Assembly (NCBI GenBank): GCA_018655525.1
Contig: JABIJM010000002.1
Coordinates: forward strand, 173,575-225,423
Direction of reading: 5' to 3'
Origin: Candidatus Woesearchaeota archaeon
Lineage (GTDB): Archaea; Nanobdellota; Nanobdellia; Woesearchaeales; GW2011-AR9
DNA length: 51,849 nt
Shown here: one piece after another, positions 34,871 to 43,482 of the stretch
How positions within the stretch are numbered: position 1 is the first letter of the stretch
Layout: every line of letters starts with the position of its first letter
Position numbers and translations under genes: made by a program
Notes under the pieces: generated by a model
The model's input: only the letters and a program-made list of their open reading frames with translations
Told to the model about the DNA's origin: nothing
Databases searched by the model: none

Positions 34871-35176
34871 TTATTGTTTTGAAGCCTGCACAATTGCATC
34901 AATGGTCTGTGCTGTTTTTTCCCCACCAACAGCATCAACAAGTGATTTTCTTTTAGCATCTAAATCCCATTCTTTTATTTTTCTCATAGACTCATTTCCT
35001 GCCGTTAACGCATCATTTTTAGAGTCATAAATAGCAGAACATGAGATTATTGGACGATACCGTCCTTCTTCACCATGAGTAATAGCATAACCATGTTTTC
35101 CAGATTCTTGATTCTCATAAGAACTAACGAATGTTTCATTTTCTTGAATTTCTAATGCTGAAAGTAAACTAACCAT
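34871..35176 (-). CDS. Hypothetical protein, 101 residues
   Basis: No family recognised. The longest frame runs back past the divergent gene's start, but TTAAAA near 35199-35204 places transcription start on ATG 35176 (MVSLLSALEIQENE). The middle (GKHGYAITHGEEGRYRPIIS) is a beta hairpin and the C-terminus is helical. Divergent from the PIG-L gene. Confidence 0.6.
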   Translation of the reverse strand: MVSLLSALEIQENETFVSSYENQESGKHGYAITHGEEGRYRPIISCSAIYDSKNDALTAGNESMRKIKEWDLDAKRKSLVDAVGGEKTAQTIDAIVQASKQ

Positions 35177-35197
35177 GACATATTTGACCTTGTCAGA

Positions 35198-35279
35198 CTT
35201 AAAAAGATTATTGTATTGAAGGAGTATTATTCTACAAATCATAGAATTACCCACACACAAATCAGTAAGCTTCTTAAAC
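35198..35279. promoter_or_regulatory. Divergent TATA pair
   Basis: TTAAAA at about 35199 (minus, for ATG 35176) and CTTAAAC at 35273-35279 (plus, for ATG 35302) both sit at leaderless spacing. The minus element settles the start of the 34871-35176 gene. Confidence 0.5.
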
Positions 35280-35301
35280 TCCAAAATATTCTTTTTACTG
35301 T

Positions 35302-35955
35302 ATGCCCAAGAAAAAAGAAACAATTATTGTGATGAGTGCCCATTCTGACGATTTTGTCATTGGTGCAGGTGGAACCATCGCAGAATACATTAAACAAGGA
35401 AAAAAGGTCATTTCAATCGTATTTTCTTATGGTGAGAAGTCACATCCATGGTTAAAGGAAAAGGTAGTGCAAAAATTCCGTATCCAAGAAACAAAAGATG
35501 CTGCGAAAGCATTAGGTTGTGAGGTTGTTCTTTATGATATGAAGGAAGGAAAGTTCTATGAGGAATATCAAAAGAAAAACTATGAAAAAGAATTTTTACA
35601 ACTTCTCAAAAGTCAAAAACCTTCAAAAATATTTACCCATAGTAATGAAGATCCACATCCAGATCATAAAGCGGTACATAAAATAACATTAGAATTATTT
35701 GAAAAATTAAAGGAAAAACCAGAATTATATATCTATTCAATTTGGAACCCAGTATCATTTAGAACACAACATCCTAAATTATTTGTTGACATCACAGGAT
35801 CATATAAAGAAAAAGTGAAATCTTTACATGCCTTTCCTTCACAGAGATATAATGCAATCTATCCATTATTCATTCTCATCCTATTCAGAGCAATCAGAGA
35901 TGGGTTTAAAATCAAAGGATCTAAGTTTGGTGAAAGTTTTTACAGAATAAAATGA
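35302..35955 (+). CDS. PIG-L/LmbE-family deacetylase
   Basis: 217 residues. The zinc motif is AHSDDFVIGAGGT (usual form AHPDDE), with the second part THSNEDPHPDHKAVH supplying the HxxH ligands. Members remove acetyl groups from N-acetylglucosamine-type sugars in GPI-like lipids, thiols or antibiotics. The ATG of the next gene overlaps its stop, pairing it with a GT4 glycosyltransferase, so the substrate is probably a glycolipid or glycoside made locally. Leaderless. Confidence 0.85.
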   Translation: MPKKKETIIVMSAHSDDFVIGAGGTIAEYIKQGKKVISIVFSYGEKSHPWLKEKVVQKFRIQETKDAAKALGCEVVLYDMKEGKFYEEYQKKNYEKEFLQLLKSQKPSKIFTHSNEDPHPDHKAVHKITLELFEKLKEKPELYIYSIWNPVSFRTQHPKLFVDITGSYKEKVKSLHAFPSQRYNAIYPLFILILFRAIRDGFKIKGSKFGESFYRIK

Positions 35956-37076
35956 CAGAAAAAAAGAAAATCTTAATCGCAGCGGACACATACTTTCCAA
36001 AGGTAGATGGTGTGCTTATGTTCATTAAGGAATTCATTAAACGTGCAGAGAATGATTTTGACATTCATCTTTTAGTACCAAAATATAGTCAGAAAAAGAG
36101 TTTTAAGTCTATTAAAACAACGTTTCTAGAATTATCCAAACGTTCAAGAGCATTTACATATGAACCAATTTCTATTAAGCGTGAGAATAGAAAGAAAATT
36201 AAAAAAGCAGTGAAGGAAGCAGATATTGTATTTGTTCAAGAACTTGGTCCAGTTGGATTTCTTGCATTTAGACAAGCACGTAAACTAAAGAAGAAAACTG
36301 TTTTCTACTTCCACAATACTCCGTGGGATTTTTTAACAAAACATTATACACTAAATGATTATCTTTCACGGATTGTAAAACAATTCTTCATTAAACTTTA
36401 CAATAAGGCTGATTTGTTGCTTGTTCCATACAATGATTTCAAAGCTGAGTTACGAAAGATTGGTATTAAGTCACATATGGAGATTGCACGATTAGGTGTG
36501 GATATTGAACGTTTCAAACCTTCTGATGTGAAGTTAAGAACGAAAGCAAGGTTGAAATTAAATGATAAGCAAGTCATTGGGTATGTTGGAAGAATTTCAA
36601 ATGAAAAAAATACTCTTGTGTTATTAGAAGCATTCAAAAAACTAAATGATCCAAACCTTCATTTGTTAATTGTTGGAGATGGTCAAAAGGAATTAGTTAA
36701 AAAATTCAAAGAACTCAAAAATTGTACAATCACAGGATTCGTAAAGGATGTTGAAAAATATCTTCAAGCGATGGATATTTTTGTGATGCCAAGTTTAACT
36801 GAAACAACATCTCTTGCAACATTAGAAGCAATGGCATCAGGAATTCCTATTGTTTCTACAAAATTGGGATTTATGCAACATTATATTGTCAAAAATTACA
36901 ATGGTTTATTTTTCCCACGAAATAGTCCATCAATGTTAGCTGTGCAAATTAGAAAATTATTGGAAGATGACCACTTACGCGAGAAATTAGGTAAGAACGC
37001 ACGTAAAACGGTAGCATACTCCTTCTCTTGGGAACGTTCTATTAATCGGATTAAACGTATATTACAAAAGGAATAA
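35952..37076 (+). CDS. GT4-family glycosyltransferase
   Basis: 374 residues. The N-terminal half starts KKKILIAADTYFPKVDGVLMFIKEF and includes VFVQELGPVGFLAF and FYFHNTPWDFL. The C-terminal GT-B half has VIGYVGRISNEKNTLVLLEAF, LLIVGDG and the donor-binding E-x7-E region FVMPSLTETTSLATLEAMASG. It retains the fold and both key Glu residues. The donor sugar and acceptor are unknown; the pairing with a PIG-L deacetylase recalls GPI-type or mannosyl-glucosaminyl lipid pathways. Confidence 0.9.
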   Translation: MTEKKKILIAADTYFPKVDGVLMFIKEFIKRAENDFDIHLLVPKYSQKKSFKSIKTTFLELSKRSRAFTYEPISIKRENRKKIKKAVKEADIVFVQELGPVGFLAFRQARKLKKKTVFYFHNTPWDFLTKHYTLNDYLSRIVKQFFIKLYNKADLLLVPYNDFKAELRKIGIKSHMEIARLGVDIERFKPSDVKLRTKARLKLNDKQVIGYVGRISNEKNTLVLLEAFKKLNDPNLHLLIVGDGQKELVKKFKELKNCTITGFVKDVEKYLQAMDIFVMPSLTETTSLATLEAMASGIPIVSTKLGFMQHYIVKNYNGLFFPRNSPSMLAVQIRKLLEDDHLREKLGKNARKTVAYSFSWERSINRIKRILQKE

Positions 37077-37168
37077 ACTAGAAATAAACACATACTTCTC
37101 AATGAAAACATATAGGTATATATAGCATAAACGAAAACTTTAAAAGGCACCCAAAAAAGTTTCCAAAC

Positions 37169-37402
37169 ATGAGTTATAACGAACAATTTGGGGAACAAAA
37201 AGGTGAACGCCAATATGGCGATGATGAATCTACCGAAAAAAGTGGATTCATGAAAGGCTTTATGAATGAAAAAGAGGGAAGTGTATGTGCAGAGTGTGAT
37301 AGCGCTGTTGACCAAGAAGAGATAATTTCTAAGGATTTTGATGGTGAACAACAGATATTTTGCTCAAAATCATGTGTGGAAGATTTTTCAGAAAGTTTTT
37401 GA
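37169..37402 (+). CDS. Small TRASH/MYM-like zinc-finger protein
   Basis: 77 residues. A charged N-terminal half is followed by a four-Cys site: VCAECDSAV and, 27 residues on, IFCSKSCVEDF (CxxC...CxxxC), as in TRASH-type zinc or metal-sensing fingers. TTTAAA at 37139-37144 gives a near-leaderless ATG. Confidence 0.65.
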   Translation: MSYNEQFGEQKGERQYGDDESTEKSGFMKGFMNEKEGSVCAECDSAVDQEEIISKDFDGEQQIFCSKSCVEDFSESF

Positions 37403-37403
37403 A

Positions 37404-37426
37404 TTTTTATTTTTTTTTATTTTTTA
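37404..37426 (+). terminator. T-rich terminator
   Basis: A nearly unbroken run of T with single A interruptions follows the stop directly, just before the promoter of the next gene. Confidence 0.6.
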
Positions 37427-37433
37427 ACCGATA

Positions 37434-37441
37434 TATTTAAA
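37434..37441 (+). promoter_or_regulatory. TATA box that decides the 37465 start
   Basis: TATTTAAA, midpoint about 37438.5, places transcription start at 37464, so ATG 37465 is used rather than 37450. Confidence 0.55.
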
Positions 37442-37464
37442 TTAGGAATATGACTTTTACCTAT

Positions 37465-38640
37465 ATGGCCAAACGTAAAGTTCATTCTTCAGAGCATAGA
37501 GTTTACATTAAACTAGAACATTGGAAGAAAATCACTGATTTACGTTTATTGGAACATTTTATGCTTCCTCTCAAAAGAAAATTTCCTTTATTCTCTTTTT
37601 TATATCCAAAAACTAAAGCTCTCTACAATAGAATGCCTTTAAGGAAGAATGGTGAGAATCCTTTTGCACATCCATTAAATACAATTTTAAATCTTCTAAA
37701 AGCAGGTGTAAAGGATGAAGTGATTCTTTGTGCAGCATTAGTTCATGATTATGTTGAAGAACAAGTTGATTTATTTCGTGATGAGCATAAGATCAATGAA
37801 AAAACAGCGAAAGGTATTAGACGATTAGATGATTTTGAAAGAGAGGTATTTATTACATTTGAAGAAGAAATTTTAATATTTTGTAAAAGAAGAAAAATTG
37901 ATTTAAAGAAAGGGAAAAAGATTATTGCAACAACACGATTATTAACACGACACAAACGTGATTTTTATTATCGTTCTATAATCAATATTTTCACGCATCA
38001 CAATACTGAAATTAAAGAAAATGCCATTCTTATTAAACTTGCAGACCGTTTACATAATGTTCTAACAATTGGAAATTTCAATGAAGCAGAACGAAATTAT
38101 CAATGTTTCAAAAATATGTTTATTCTTAATTCTGTAAAACGATATCTTAAGAACAAACACGGAAAAATGATTTTTGAAGATAACGTTCTAAATCCATTGG
38201 ATAAACTTTTCAAAAAAAATGCAAAGGCAACATACACCGCATTTTTAGAAATTTGCCACTTATGTACTGCAAAGGGGCTTATAGAAGTAACACCAATGAT
38301 TCAGCTTGCATTAAAGAAGTTTGCATTAGAAACTGAAGGGATGTGGGAAGTAACTAAATTAAATAAACATGAAAAACATTTAATGTGTTTATTCCAAGGT
38401 GTAATTAGAAAGTATGATTACAGATTACATCATGAAAAAAATAAATTTAAGAAACGTACATTAAAAGAAATTGAGTATGTCAAAAAATTCTTTGTAGAAC
38501 ATAAATTTAATGATGAGCAAATTAACGCAATTATTGATTACAAAGATGCATATGGTATGAAGGAAGTTATTGGATACTTATTGTATGAAAAAGATTATAG
38601 TATTGCAGGGTTTGAGTATAGTGGTTTATTTGAACGTTAG
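37465..38640 (+). CDS. HD-domain hydrolase of RelA/SpoT type
   Basis: 391 residues. The HD metal-binding set is visible: NPFAHPLNTIL (H69), ALVHDYVEE (H94-D95) and LIKLADRLHN (D194), in the order and context of the (p)ppGpp hydrolase domain of RelA/SpoT and Mesh1. The gap between the second and third motifs is about 30 residues longer than usual. No synthetase, TGS or ACT domain is seen; the C-terminal 190 residues are helical and unrecognised. It could be a stand-alone alarmone or nucleotide hydrolase. The stop shares TTAG with the converging MazG-like gene. Confidence 0.75.
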   Translation: MAKRKVHSSEHRVYIKLEHWKKITDLRLLEHFMLPLKRKFPLFSFLYPKTKALYNRMPLRKNGENPFAHPLNTILNLLKAGVKDEVILCAALVHDYVEEQVDLFRDEHKINEKTAKGIRRLDDFEREVFITFEEEILIFCKRRKIDLKKGKKIIATTRLLTRHKRDFYYRSIINIFTHHNTEIKENAILIKLADRLHNVLTIGNFNEAERNYQCFKNMFILNSVKRYLKNKHGKMIFEDNVLNPLDKLFKKNAKATYTAFLEICHLCTAKGLIEVTPMIQLALKKFALETEGMWEVTKLNKHEKHLMCLFQGVIRKYDYRLHHEKNKFKKRTLKEIEYVKKFFVEHKFNDEQINAIIDYKDAYGMKEVIGYLLYEKDYSIAGFEYSGLFER

Positions 38641-38939
38641 GATTCATCAAGAATGATTCGCTCTCCAAATCCACCACGTTCTTCTGCTTTATTTTTTCTA
38701 ATATTTTCTAAATCTTCTTTATCAGTCTGATGAAAATTACATAAAGCATAAATTACTTCAAGAATGTCCGCAAGTTCTTCTTTAGAAGGGTCTTGTAAAT
38801 ACTCATCAACTTCCTCTTGAAGTTTTTCTTTCAATTTTTGTTGATACTCATCATCAGAAGCAATATGAGTTAAACAAGATTCACCTTTATTTCTAATGAT
38901 TTCAGGAATCTTGTTTCTTACTAATTTATTATATTTCAT
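38637..38939 (-). CDS. MazG-like NTP pyrophosphohydrolase
   Basis: 100 residues. KYNKLVRNKIPEIIRNKGE, KLQEEVDEYLQ, ELADILEVIYAL and ERGGFGERIIL are the hallmarks of the small all-helical MazG/phosphoribosyl-ATP-pyrophosphatase-like house-cleaning family; the EExxE...ExxD metal site is intact. It overlaps the end of gpsA by 11 nt and is co-transcribed with it. Confidence 0.85.
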   Translation of the reverse strand: MKYNKLVRNKIPEIIRNKGESCLTHIASDDEYQQKLKEKLQEEVDEYLQDPSKEELADILEVIYALCNFHQTDKEDLENIRKNKAEERGGFGERIILDES

Positions 38940-39933
38940 TCTGAATTAACGAAATCTTGCTAAACTCTTCCTTTGCATCTTTATTCTCAAACACAACGCC
39001 ATACAACAATGAAACAAAGTCTCTTTTCAATTCATTTTCTTCTAAAAGATCATGAACTAATTTCAATGTTACATATCCTTCTGCATGTTTCTTTTGTGAT
39101 TCTAGATCTTTAATTGCTTCTTCTACTGTCATACCTGAACCAATCATTTCTCCAAACAATCTATTCCGAGAATTTCCGAAACAGGTTGTCATAAGATCAC
39201 CCATCCATGCGTTGGATGCTGTGTGAAAGGTTTCATCCTTTGCACCTAATTTAATTGCTAACAATTCTACTTCTCTAAGTGTTTGTGCAATAAAGAATGC
39301 TTTTGCAGATGTGCCAAATTTAAGTCCGTCAATAATCCCACCACCAATTGCAATCAGATTCTTGAATGCACCTGCAAATTCTATTCCAACAATATCAGTT
39401 GTTATTTCAACATGAACAGTGGTTGGTTTAAAGAGTTCTTTTAATACTTCTAAAGCAGATTCATCTGTACATCCAATATCTGCACCTACTGGTAAACCAT
39501 GTGCGACATCACCTGCTAACATACCTCCAGAAATCGTTGCTGTAGGATTTGATAAGAATTCAGAAATGATTTCTGACATCCGTTTATTTGTACTTTTTTC
39601 AAGAGCCTTTGAAACATTTAGTAATATTGCTTCCTGAGGGACTAATTCTTTAATAGATTCAAGCGCACCACGAAGATATTGTGCTGGAACTGCAAGTAAT
39701 ACAACGTCTGCATCTTTCAAACATTCTTCTTTACTTGCAGTAGGAATTAAATTAGAACTGATTTCACAATCTTTGTGGAAATACGGATGATGTTTTGTTT
39801 CTTTCAACGTATTGATGACTTCATCTACAACATCATATGCATACACTTCAATTTGAGAATGTGTTTTTGATAATAATAATGCAAGTGCATATCCGAATGC
39901 ACCACAACCAACTACTGAGATTTTTTTTACCAT
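38929..39933 (-). CDS. gpsA: NAD(P)-dependent glycerol-3-phosphate dehydrogenase
   Basis: 334 residues, a full-length bacterial-type GpsA converting dihydroxyacetone phosphate to sn-glycerol-3-phosphate. Motifs: VVGCGAFGYALALLL (nucleotide-binding GxGxxG), VLLAVPAQYL, NVSKALE, catalytic Lys in GAFKNLIAIGGG, and NSRNRLFGEMI. Archaeal membrane lipids normally use glycerol-1-phosphate made by an unrelated enzyme, so this gene is unexpected and probably acquired from bacteria. TATATA near 39955-39961 makes ATG 39933 leaderless. Confidence 0.93.
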   Translation of the reverse strand: MVKKISVVGCGAFGYALALLLSKTHSQIEVYAYDVVDEVINTLKETKHHPYFHKDCEISSNLIPTASKEECLKDADVVLLAVPAQYLRGALESIKELVPQEAILLNVSKALEKSTNKRMSEIISEFLSNPTATISGGMLAGDVAHGLPVGADIGCTDESALEVLKELFKPTTVHVEITTDIVGIEFAGAFKNLIAIGGGIIDGLKFGTSAKAFFIAQTLREVELLAIKLGAKDETFHTASNAWMGDLMTTCFGNSRNRLFGEMIGSGMTVEEAIKDLESQKKHAEGYVTLKLVHDLLEENELKRDFVSLLYGVVFENKDAKEEFSKISLIQNEI

Positions 39934-39980
39934 GTATTAAAGAGTGGAGTTAGATATATAAGAATTGTGGAAATTAAACT

Positions 39981-39998
39981 AAAGAAAAAAAGAAAAAA
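39981..39998 (-). terminator. T-rich terminator
   Basis: On the minus strand AGTTTTTTCTTTTTTTCTTT follows the 39999-40793 gene, just before the gpsA promoter. Confidence 0.5.
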
Positions 39999-40793
39999 CT
40001 ATTCATTAAGCCTATACAAAACCCTTGAAGAAGAATTTAAATGACTTACAAGATGCAGTGAATCTGAATGTTGAACATTTACACTATGAGGAATTTTAAG
40101 AGTTTTTGAATAAATACTAACTGCAATTCCACGTTCACCTTTAAATCCGGCAGCAAAAGAAAGCCATGAATCTTGAGTTCTTGGTAACATGTCCGCTAAG
40201 GCATTACAAAATGCGATATCTTCTTCAGAATATTTTGCTTCAGCTTGAGATAATGCTTCAACATAAGGGGAATTAGTACGTTCTTGGGTTTTGCTACCAG
40301 GTATTTGAAATACAAAGGGCTGCAATGAAGAATCTAATTCATGCTGCATCTTACTTAATTTGTTTCCACAATAATCAATACCTACATTAAGACCAAGGTT
40401 TCTATAGAAAGCCGCAAGTCGTACATCACCTGATGAAACCATCTTTGGATCTTTAAGTTCAGGTCCTAATCTATCAAACATACCACGACCAAAAACTTTT
40501 TTTGCATGTTCAAGGTTTTCTTCAATACCATAAGATTTTTCTCTTACATATTTAGAAACTTTTCCTAATCCTTCCATAAAAGGATTTAAAACCCGATCAG
40601 ATAAAGTTTGATTTAAATTGATAACACCACCATCCATCTTATCAAATAATTCTTGATGATCCCTTTTTTGTTTCTTTGGATCATAAATAATTTTATGGAG
40701 ATGAATACACGTTGTTGGTCTCAATTTCCCATCTGTTAATTGTGGAGCTCCGATCTCTTCTAATACTTCCTCTAATGATTTAAAACCATACAT
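39999..40793 (-). CDS. Hypothetical protein, 264 residues
   Basis: No family recognised. Soluble, mixed alpha/beta; visible stretches include KLRPTTCIHLHKIIYD, KKVFGRGMFDRLGPEL and a C-terminal beta-rich GERGIAVSIYSKTLKIPHSV. Unlike its neighbours it has a ~20-nt leader: the TATA (TTTAAA at 40836-40841) predicts transcription start near 40813, and AAGGGGGA precedes the ATG. Confidence 0.65.
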   Translation of the reverse strand: MYGFKSLEEVLEEIGAPQLTDGKLRPTTCIHLHKIIYDPKKQKRDHQELFDKMDGGVINLNQTLSDRVLNPFMEGLGKVSKYVREKSYGIEENLEHAKKVFGRGMFDRLGPELKDPKMVSSGDVRLAAFYRNLGLNVGIDYCGNKLSKMQHELDSSLQPFVFQIPGSKTQERTNSPYVEALSQAEAKYSEEDIAFCNALADMLPRTQDSWLSFAAGFKGERGIAVSIYSKTLKIPHSVNVQHSDSLHLVSHLNSSSRVLYRLNE

Positions 40794-40905
40794 GTTATTC
40801 CCCCTTCTATCACATAATTATTCAAAAAGAACTAATTTAAATAAGTGACTTCTAAAAAACATCTAAAAGAACATCTATTTTATAGAATGACTTGAAAAGT
40901 GAAAA

Positions 40906-41706
40906 CTACCCGAAAACCTTAACATAATTCTTCCAAATCTGATCTGCAACTTCTTCCACACTTAATCCTTTAATCTCTGCAATTTTCTTAATGGTTTCAG
41001 TTACATATGCGGGTTCATTAATCTTATCTCTAAATGGAGATAACCATGGTGCATCTGTTTCTGTAAGTAGCTGAGTTAGTGGAACGAGTTCTACAGCAAT
41101 TTGGAAATTCTGTGCTTTTACAATGTTTGGTGGAATTGAAAAGTAGTATCCAAGTGCAGCTGCACGTTTAGTCAAATGTTTTCTTCCAGAGAAACAATGA
41201 AGGTCTACAGGAATTTCGTTGTTGGGAAGTTCTTCTTCTAAGATATCAAGACATTGTAATTCTGCTTTCCTGGAATGAATCACGATTGGTTTCTTAATCT
41301 TCTTTGCAAACCGAATTATTTTACGAAAAGTCTCAGATTGTTGTTCAAGAGTTTTTTCTTTATCTGCCCAATTAAAGTCCATACCAATTTCTCCAATAGA
41401 AACGAATTCATCTTGATGTTCTTCCATGAATGTAAATTCTTCATCTAAATCAATTTTTCCTATCTGCCTAGCCAAACCTGTTTCACCATCTGCTAATCCA
41501 AGTGCATCTATTGGATAAATTCCTAATGAAGCTTTGATGATAGGATATTTCTTACTCAATGCAAGAACTTCACGATTTGATGCTGTATTGACACCAGAAA
41601 CAACGATTGCTTTCACACCTGCCTTTTCTGCATTCTTCAAGACTTCATCTAGCTTTCCTTCAAATTCTTTATGGTTCAAATGGCAATGGACGTCTACTAA
41701 GTTCAT
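40906..41706 (-). CDS. tatD: TatD-family metal-dependent DNase
   Basis: 266 residues. The metal site is complete: VDVHCHLNH at the N-terminus, SIGEIGMD, KPIVIHSRKA, VDLHCFSG and LTETDAPWL. TatD enzymes are 3'-5' exonucleases or AP endonucleases. The start is ATG 41706, since CCTTATAAAC (about 41729-41738) predicts transcription start near 41708; the frame's upstream ATG at 41715 would precede it. Confidence 0.92.
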   Translation of the reverse strand: MNLVDVHCHLNHKEFEGKLDEVLKNAEKAGVKAIVVSGVNTASNREVLALSKKYPIIKASLGIYPIDALGLADGETGLARQIGKIDLDEEFTFMEEHQDEFVSIGEIGMDFNWADKEKTLEQQSETFRKIIRFAKKIKKPIVIHSRKAELQCLDILEEELPNNEIPVDLHCFSGRKHLTKRAAALGYYFSIPPNIVKAQNFQIAVELVPLTQLLTETDAPWLSPFRDKINEPAYVTETIKKIAEIKGLSVEEVADQIWKNYVKVFG

Positions 41707-41739
41707 AATAATCATAGAAAAAATAGAAGTTTATAAGGT

Positions 41740-42477
41740 TTAAGGTAAATAATCTAATCCTTGCTCTTGCTCAATTATTTTAAGGAGATCTAAACCTTGT
41801 TCAGATAATTCTACAGCAATTAATTCTTCTTCATATTGCTGATCACATTTCTCAGAAATCATTTTTCTATACCCTCGAGGTATTTTCACAATTTCAATAT
41901 CACAAGGCTTTTTTTTAGTCCAATCGTACAAGATAAGCCCTAAACCAATTTTCTGACTATTTTTTATACCATAACCAAATGGATCGTTCAGAGTTCTGTG
42001 AAGATTTGTTGTATAAATATTCATAAATTTTTCACAATAGGTTGAATCTGATAAATTACAATTAACTGCAGAAAATGTTCTTGGACCTGTTTTTATTGAT
42101 ACAACGGCATATAATTCTCTTGAAGATGTATGTAATGTATACAAAACTTTAGCTTTTTGATTATTTGTTTGAATTCCCGTGTAAATTCCTATATGAAATT
42201 TTTTACAGAAATCAAAAGTATCAATAGATTTTGGTTCAAAGAATTTTCCAATTTCAGATCCATTTTGACCATGTGTACGTTTCGTATGAATTTTTCCAGG
42301 GCTACATTTTTCATGAAATGTTGCCAACCAAGGTGCTTCAGCTTTTTCAGGTGTTTCAACAGGATGAGATTTAACAACTATTGGTTTTGGATTAATATTA
42401 ACAGTAACAGGTGCAGAACAACCTACTATTGGCATTAGACCTATAATCAATCCTGTTAAAGTTTTCTTAATATCCAT
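41740..42477 (-). CDS. Lipoprotein of unknown function
   Basis: 245 residues. A basic start and hydrophobic stretch end in a lipobox (LMPIVGC, Cys20), so the protein should be lipid-anchored on the outer face of the membrane. A Pro-rich linker (VNINPKPIVVKSHPVETPEK) leads to a beta-rich domain with paired Cys residues (NCNLSDSTYCEKF). No family recognised. TTATAA at 42501-42506 makes the ATG leaderless. Confidence 0.65.
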   Translation of the reverse strand: MDIKKTLTGLIIGLMPIVGCSAPVTVNINPKPIVVKSHPVETPEKAEAPWLATFHEKCSPGKIHTKRTHGQNGSEIGKFFEPKSIDTFDFCKKFHIGIYTGIQTNNQKAKVLYTLHTSSRELYAVVSIKTGPRTFSAVNCNLSDSTYCEKFMNIYTTNLHRTLNDPFGYGIKNSQKIGLGLILYDWTKKKPCDIEIVKIPRGYRKMISEKCDQQYEEELIAVELSEQGLDLLKIIEQEQGLDYLP

Positions 42478-42570
42478 AAGTACATAATTATCAACCTTTT
42501 TTATAACTTTATTGTTATTTATCCAAGAGTTTCCAAAAAATATTCACTCAAGAGTAAAAACAAAGACAAA

Positions 42571-42579
42571 TTATATAAA
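42571..42579 (+). promoter_or_regulatory. TATA box that decides the 42602 start
   Basis: TTATATAAA lies 26 nt before ATG 42602, so the 30 codons upstream (from 42512) are unlikely to be translated. Confidence 0.6.
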
Positions 42580-42601
42580 TAAAGCCAATTTCGAACTATT
42601 T

Positions 42602-43351
42602 ATGGCCGAATATATCCTTAAATGTCCACCAAAACCTTTAGAAGAAATAGAGCTCCTAACCATAGCTAATTTACGTAGAGGCCATGATTATAAAATTGCT
42701 CTCAATTTATTAACAGATTTACCTGCCTATATGATTGAGGATGGAGAGATTCTAGAAAAAGAAAAATTATTATCCTTATTAAGAACGTTACAGACCTCTG
42801 CTACACATGTAAAAAATATAGATTTTGCTCTACAAACAATAATTGATCCTAAATTCTCTGAAACATTTCAAATAAAGGATGTTGCTAATGACCTAGGTAA
42901 TATGCTAAGTGTAAGATATGGTGCATATCAACAACCTGAAATAAATATAAATGGAACTTTTTCAATGAATTCACATCCCGATTTATTGTACATGCAATTA
43001 TACAATCAATTACGTAATGCCCAACAAAGTTGCACACAACAACCATCACCCAGAATCCACATGAATATTTCATCTCACAAATTAACTAAAAAAGAACTTG
43101 GTTATACTGGCGAGAATCAATTTACCCAAGAAAAATCCTTTGTGAAAATTGATATTACTGATAATGGATTTGGTATTGATGAAGTATTATTACCAGATAT
43201 ATTCAAAAGAGGAGTTAGCACAAAATTAACAAGAGGTATTGGTTTAGCACTTTCAGGACAAACTTGTCACTTGCTAAAAGGTTTTATTAAAGTAAATTCA
43301 GAATTAGGTAAGGGCACAACTTTTTCAATGTATTTACCGCAAGAGATATAA
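42602..43351 (+). CDS. Orphan GHKL/histidine-kinase-like ATPase
   Basis: 249 residues, soluble. The C-terminal half has the histidine-kinase ATPase boxes: N box YNQLRNAQQS, G1 ITDNGFGID, F box IFKRGVS, G2 RGIGLALSG and G3 GKGTTFSMYLP. The N-terminal ~110 residues are helical with LRRGHDYKIALNLL, where His28 could be a phospho-acceptor in a Spo0B/LytS-like helix pair. There is no sensor, membrane segment or receiver domain, and no response regulator in the window. Confidence 0.8.
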   Translation: MAEYILKCPPKPLEEIELLTIANLRRGHDYKIALNLLTDLPAYMIEDGEILEKEKLLSLLRTLQTSATHVKNIDFALQTIIDPKFSETFQIKDVANDLGNMLSVRYGAYQQPEININGTFSMNSHPDLLYMQLYNQLRNAQQSCTQQPSPRIHMNISSHKLTKKELGYTGENQFTQEKSFVKIDITDNGFGIDEVLLPDIFKRGVSTKLTRGIGLALSGQTCHLLKGFIKVNSELGKGTTFSMYLPQEI

Positions 43352-43424
43352 AAGAAGAACATAATTAACAACATAATGTCAAGTGTAAGAAAACGTGGAA
43401 GTTAAGAACATTACCTTTTTCTAG

Positions 43425-43436
43425 ATTATATTATAT
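43425..43436 (+). promoter_or_regulatory. Promoter and leader of the polyamine/hypusine operon
   Basis: GATTATATTATA predicts a transcription start near 43456, giving a ~27-nt leader that contains the ribosome binding site AGAGGA just before ATG 43483. This operon is therefore leadered. Confidence 0.45.
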
Positions 43437-43482
43437 CATCACATCAAATTTACAATAAAATTACAATTAGAGGATTAAAAAA

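Noticed and set aside
42512-42601. N-terminal extension of the GHKL ATPase
   Set aside because: The TATA element at 42571-42579 would lie inside it, and the predicted transcription start is at 42602.
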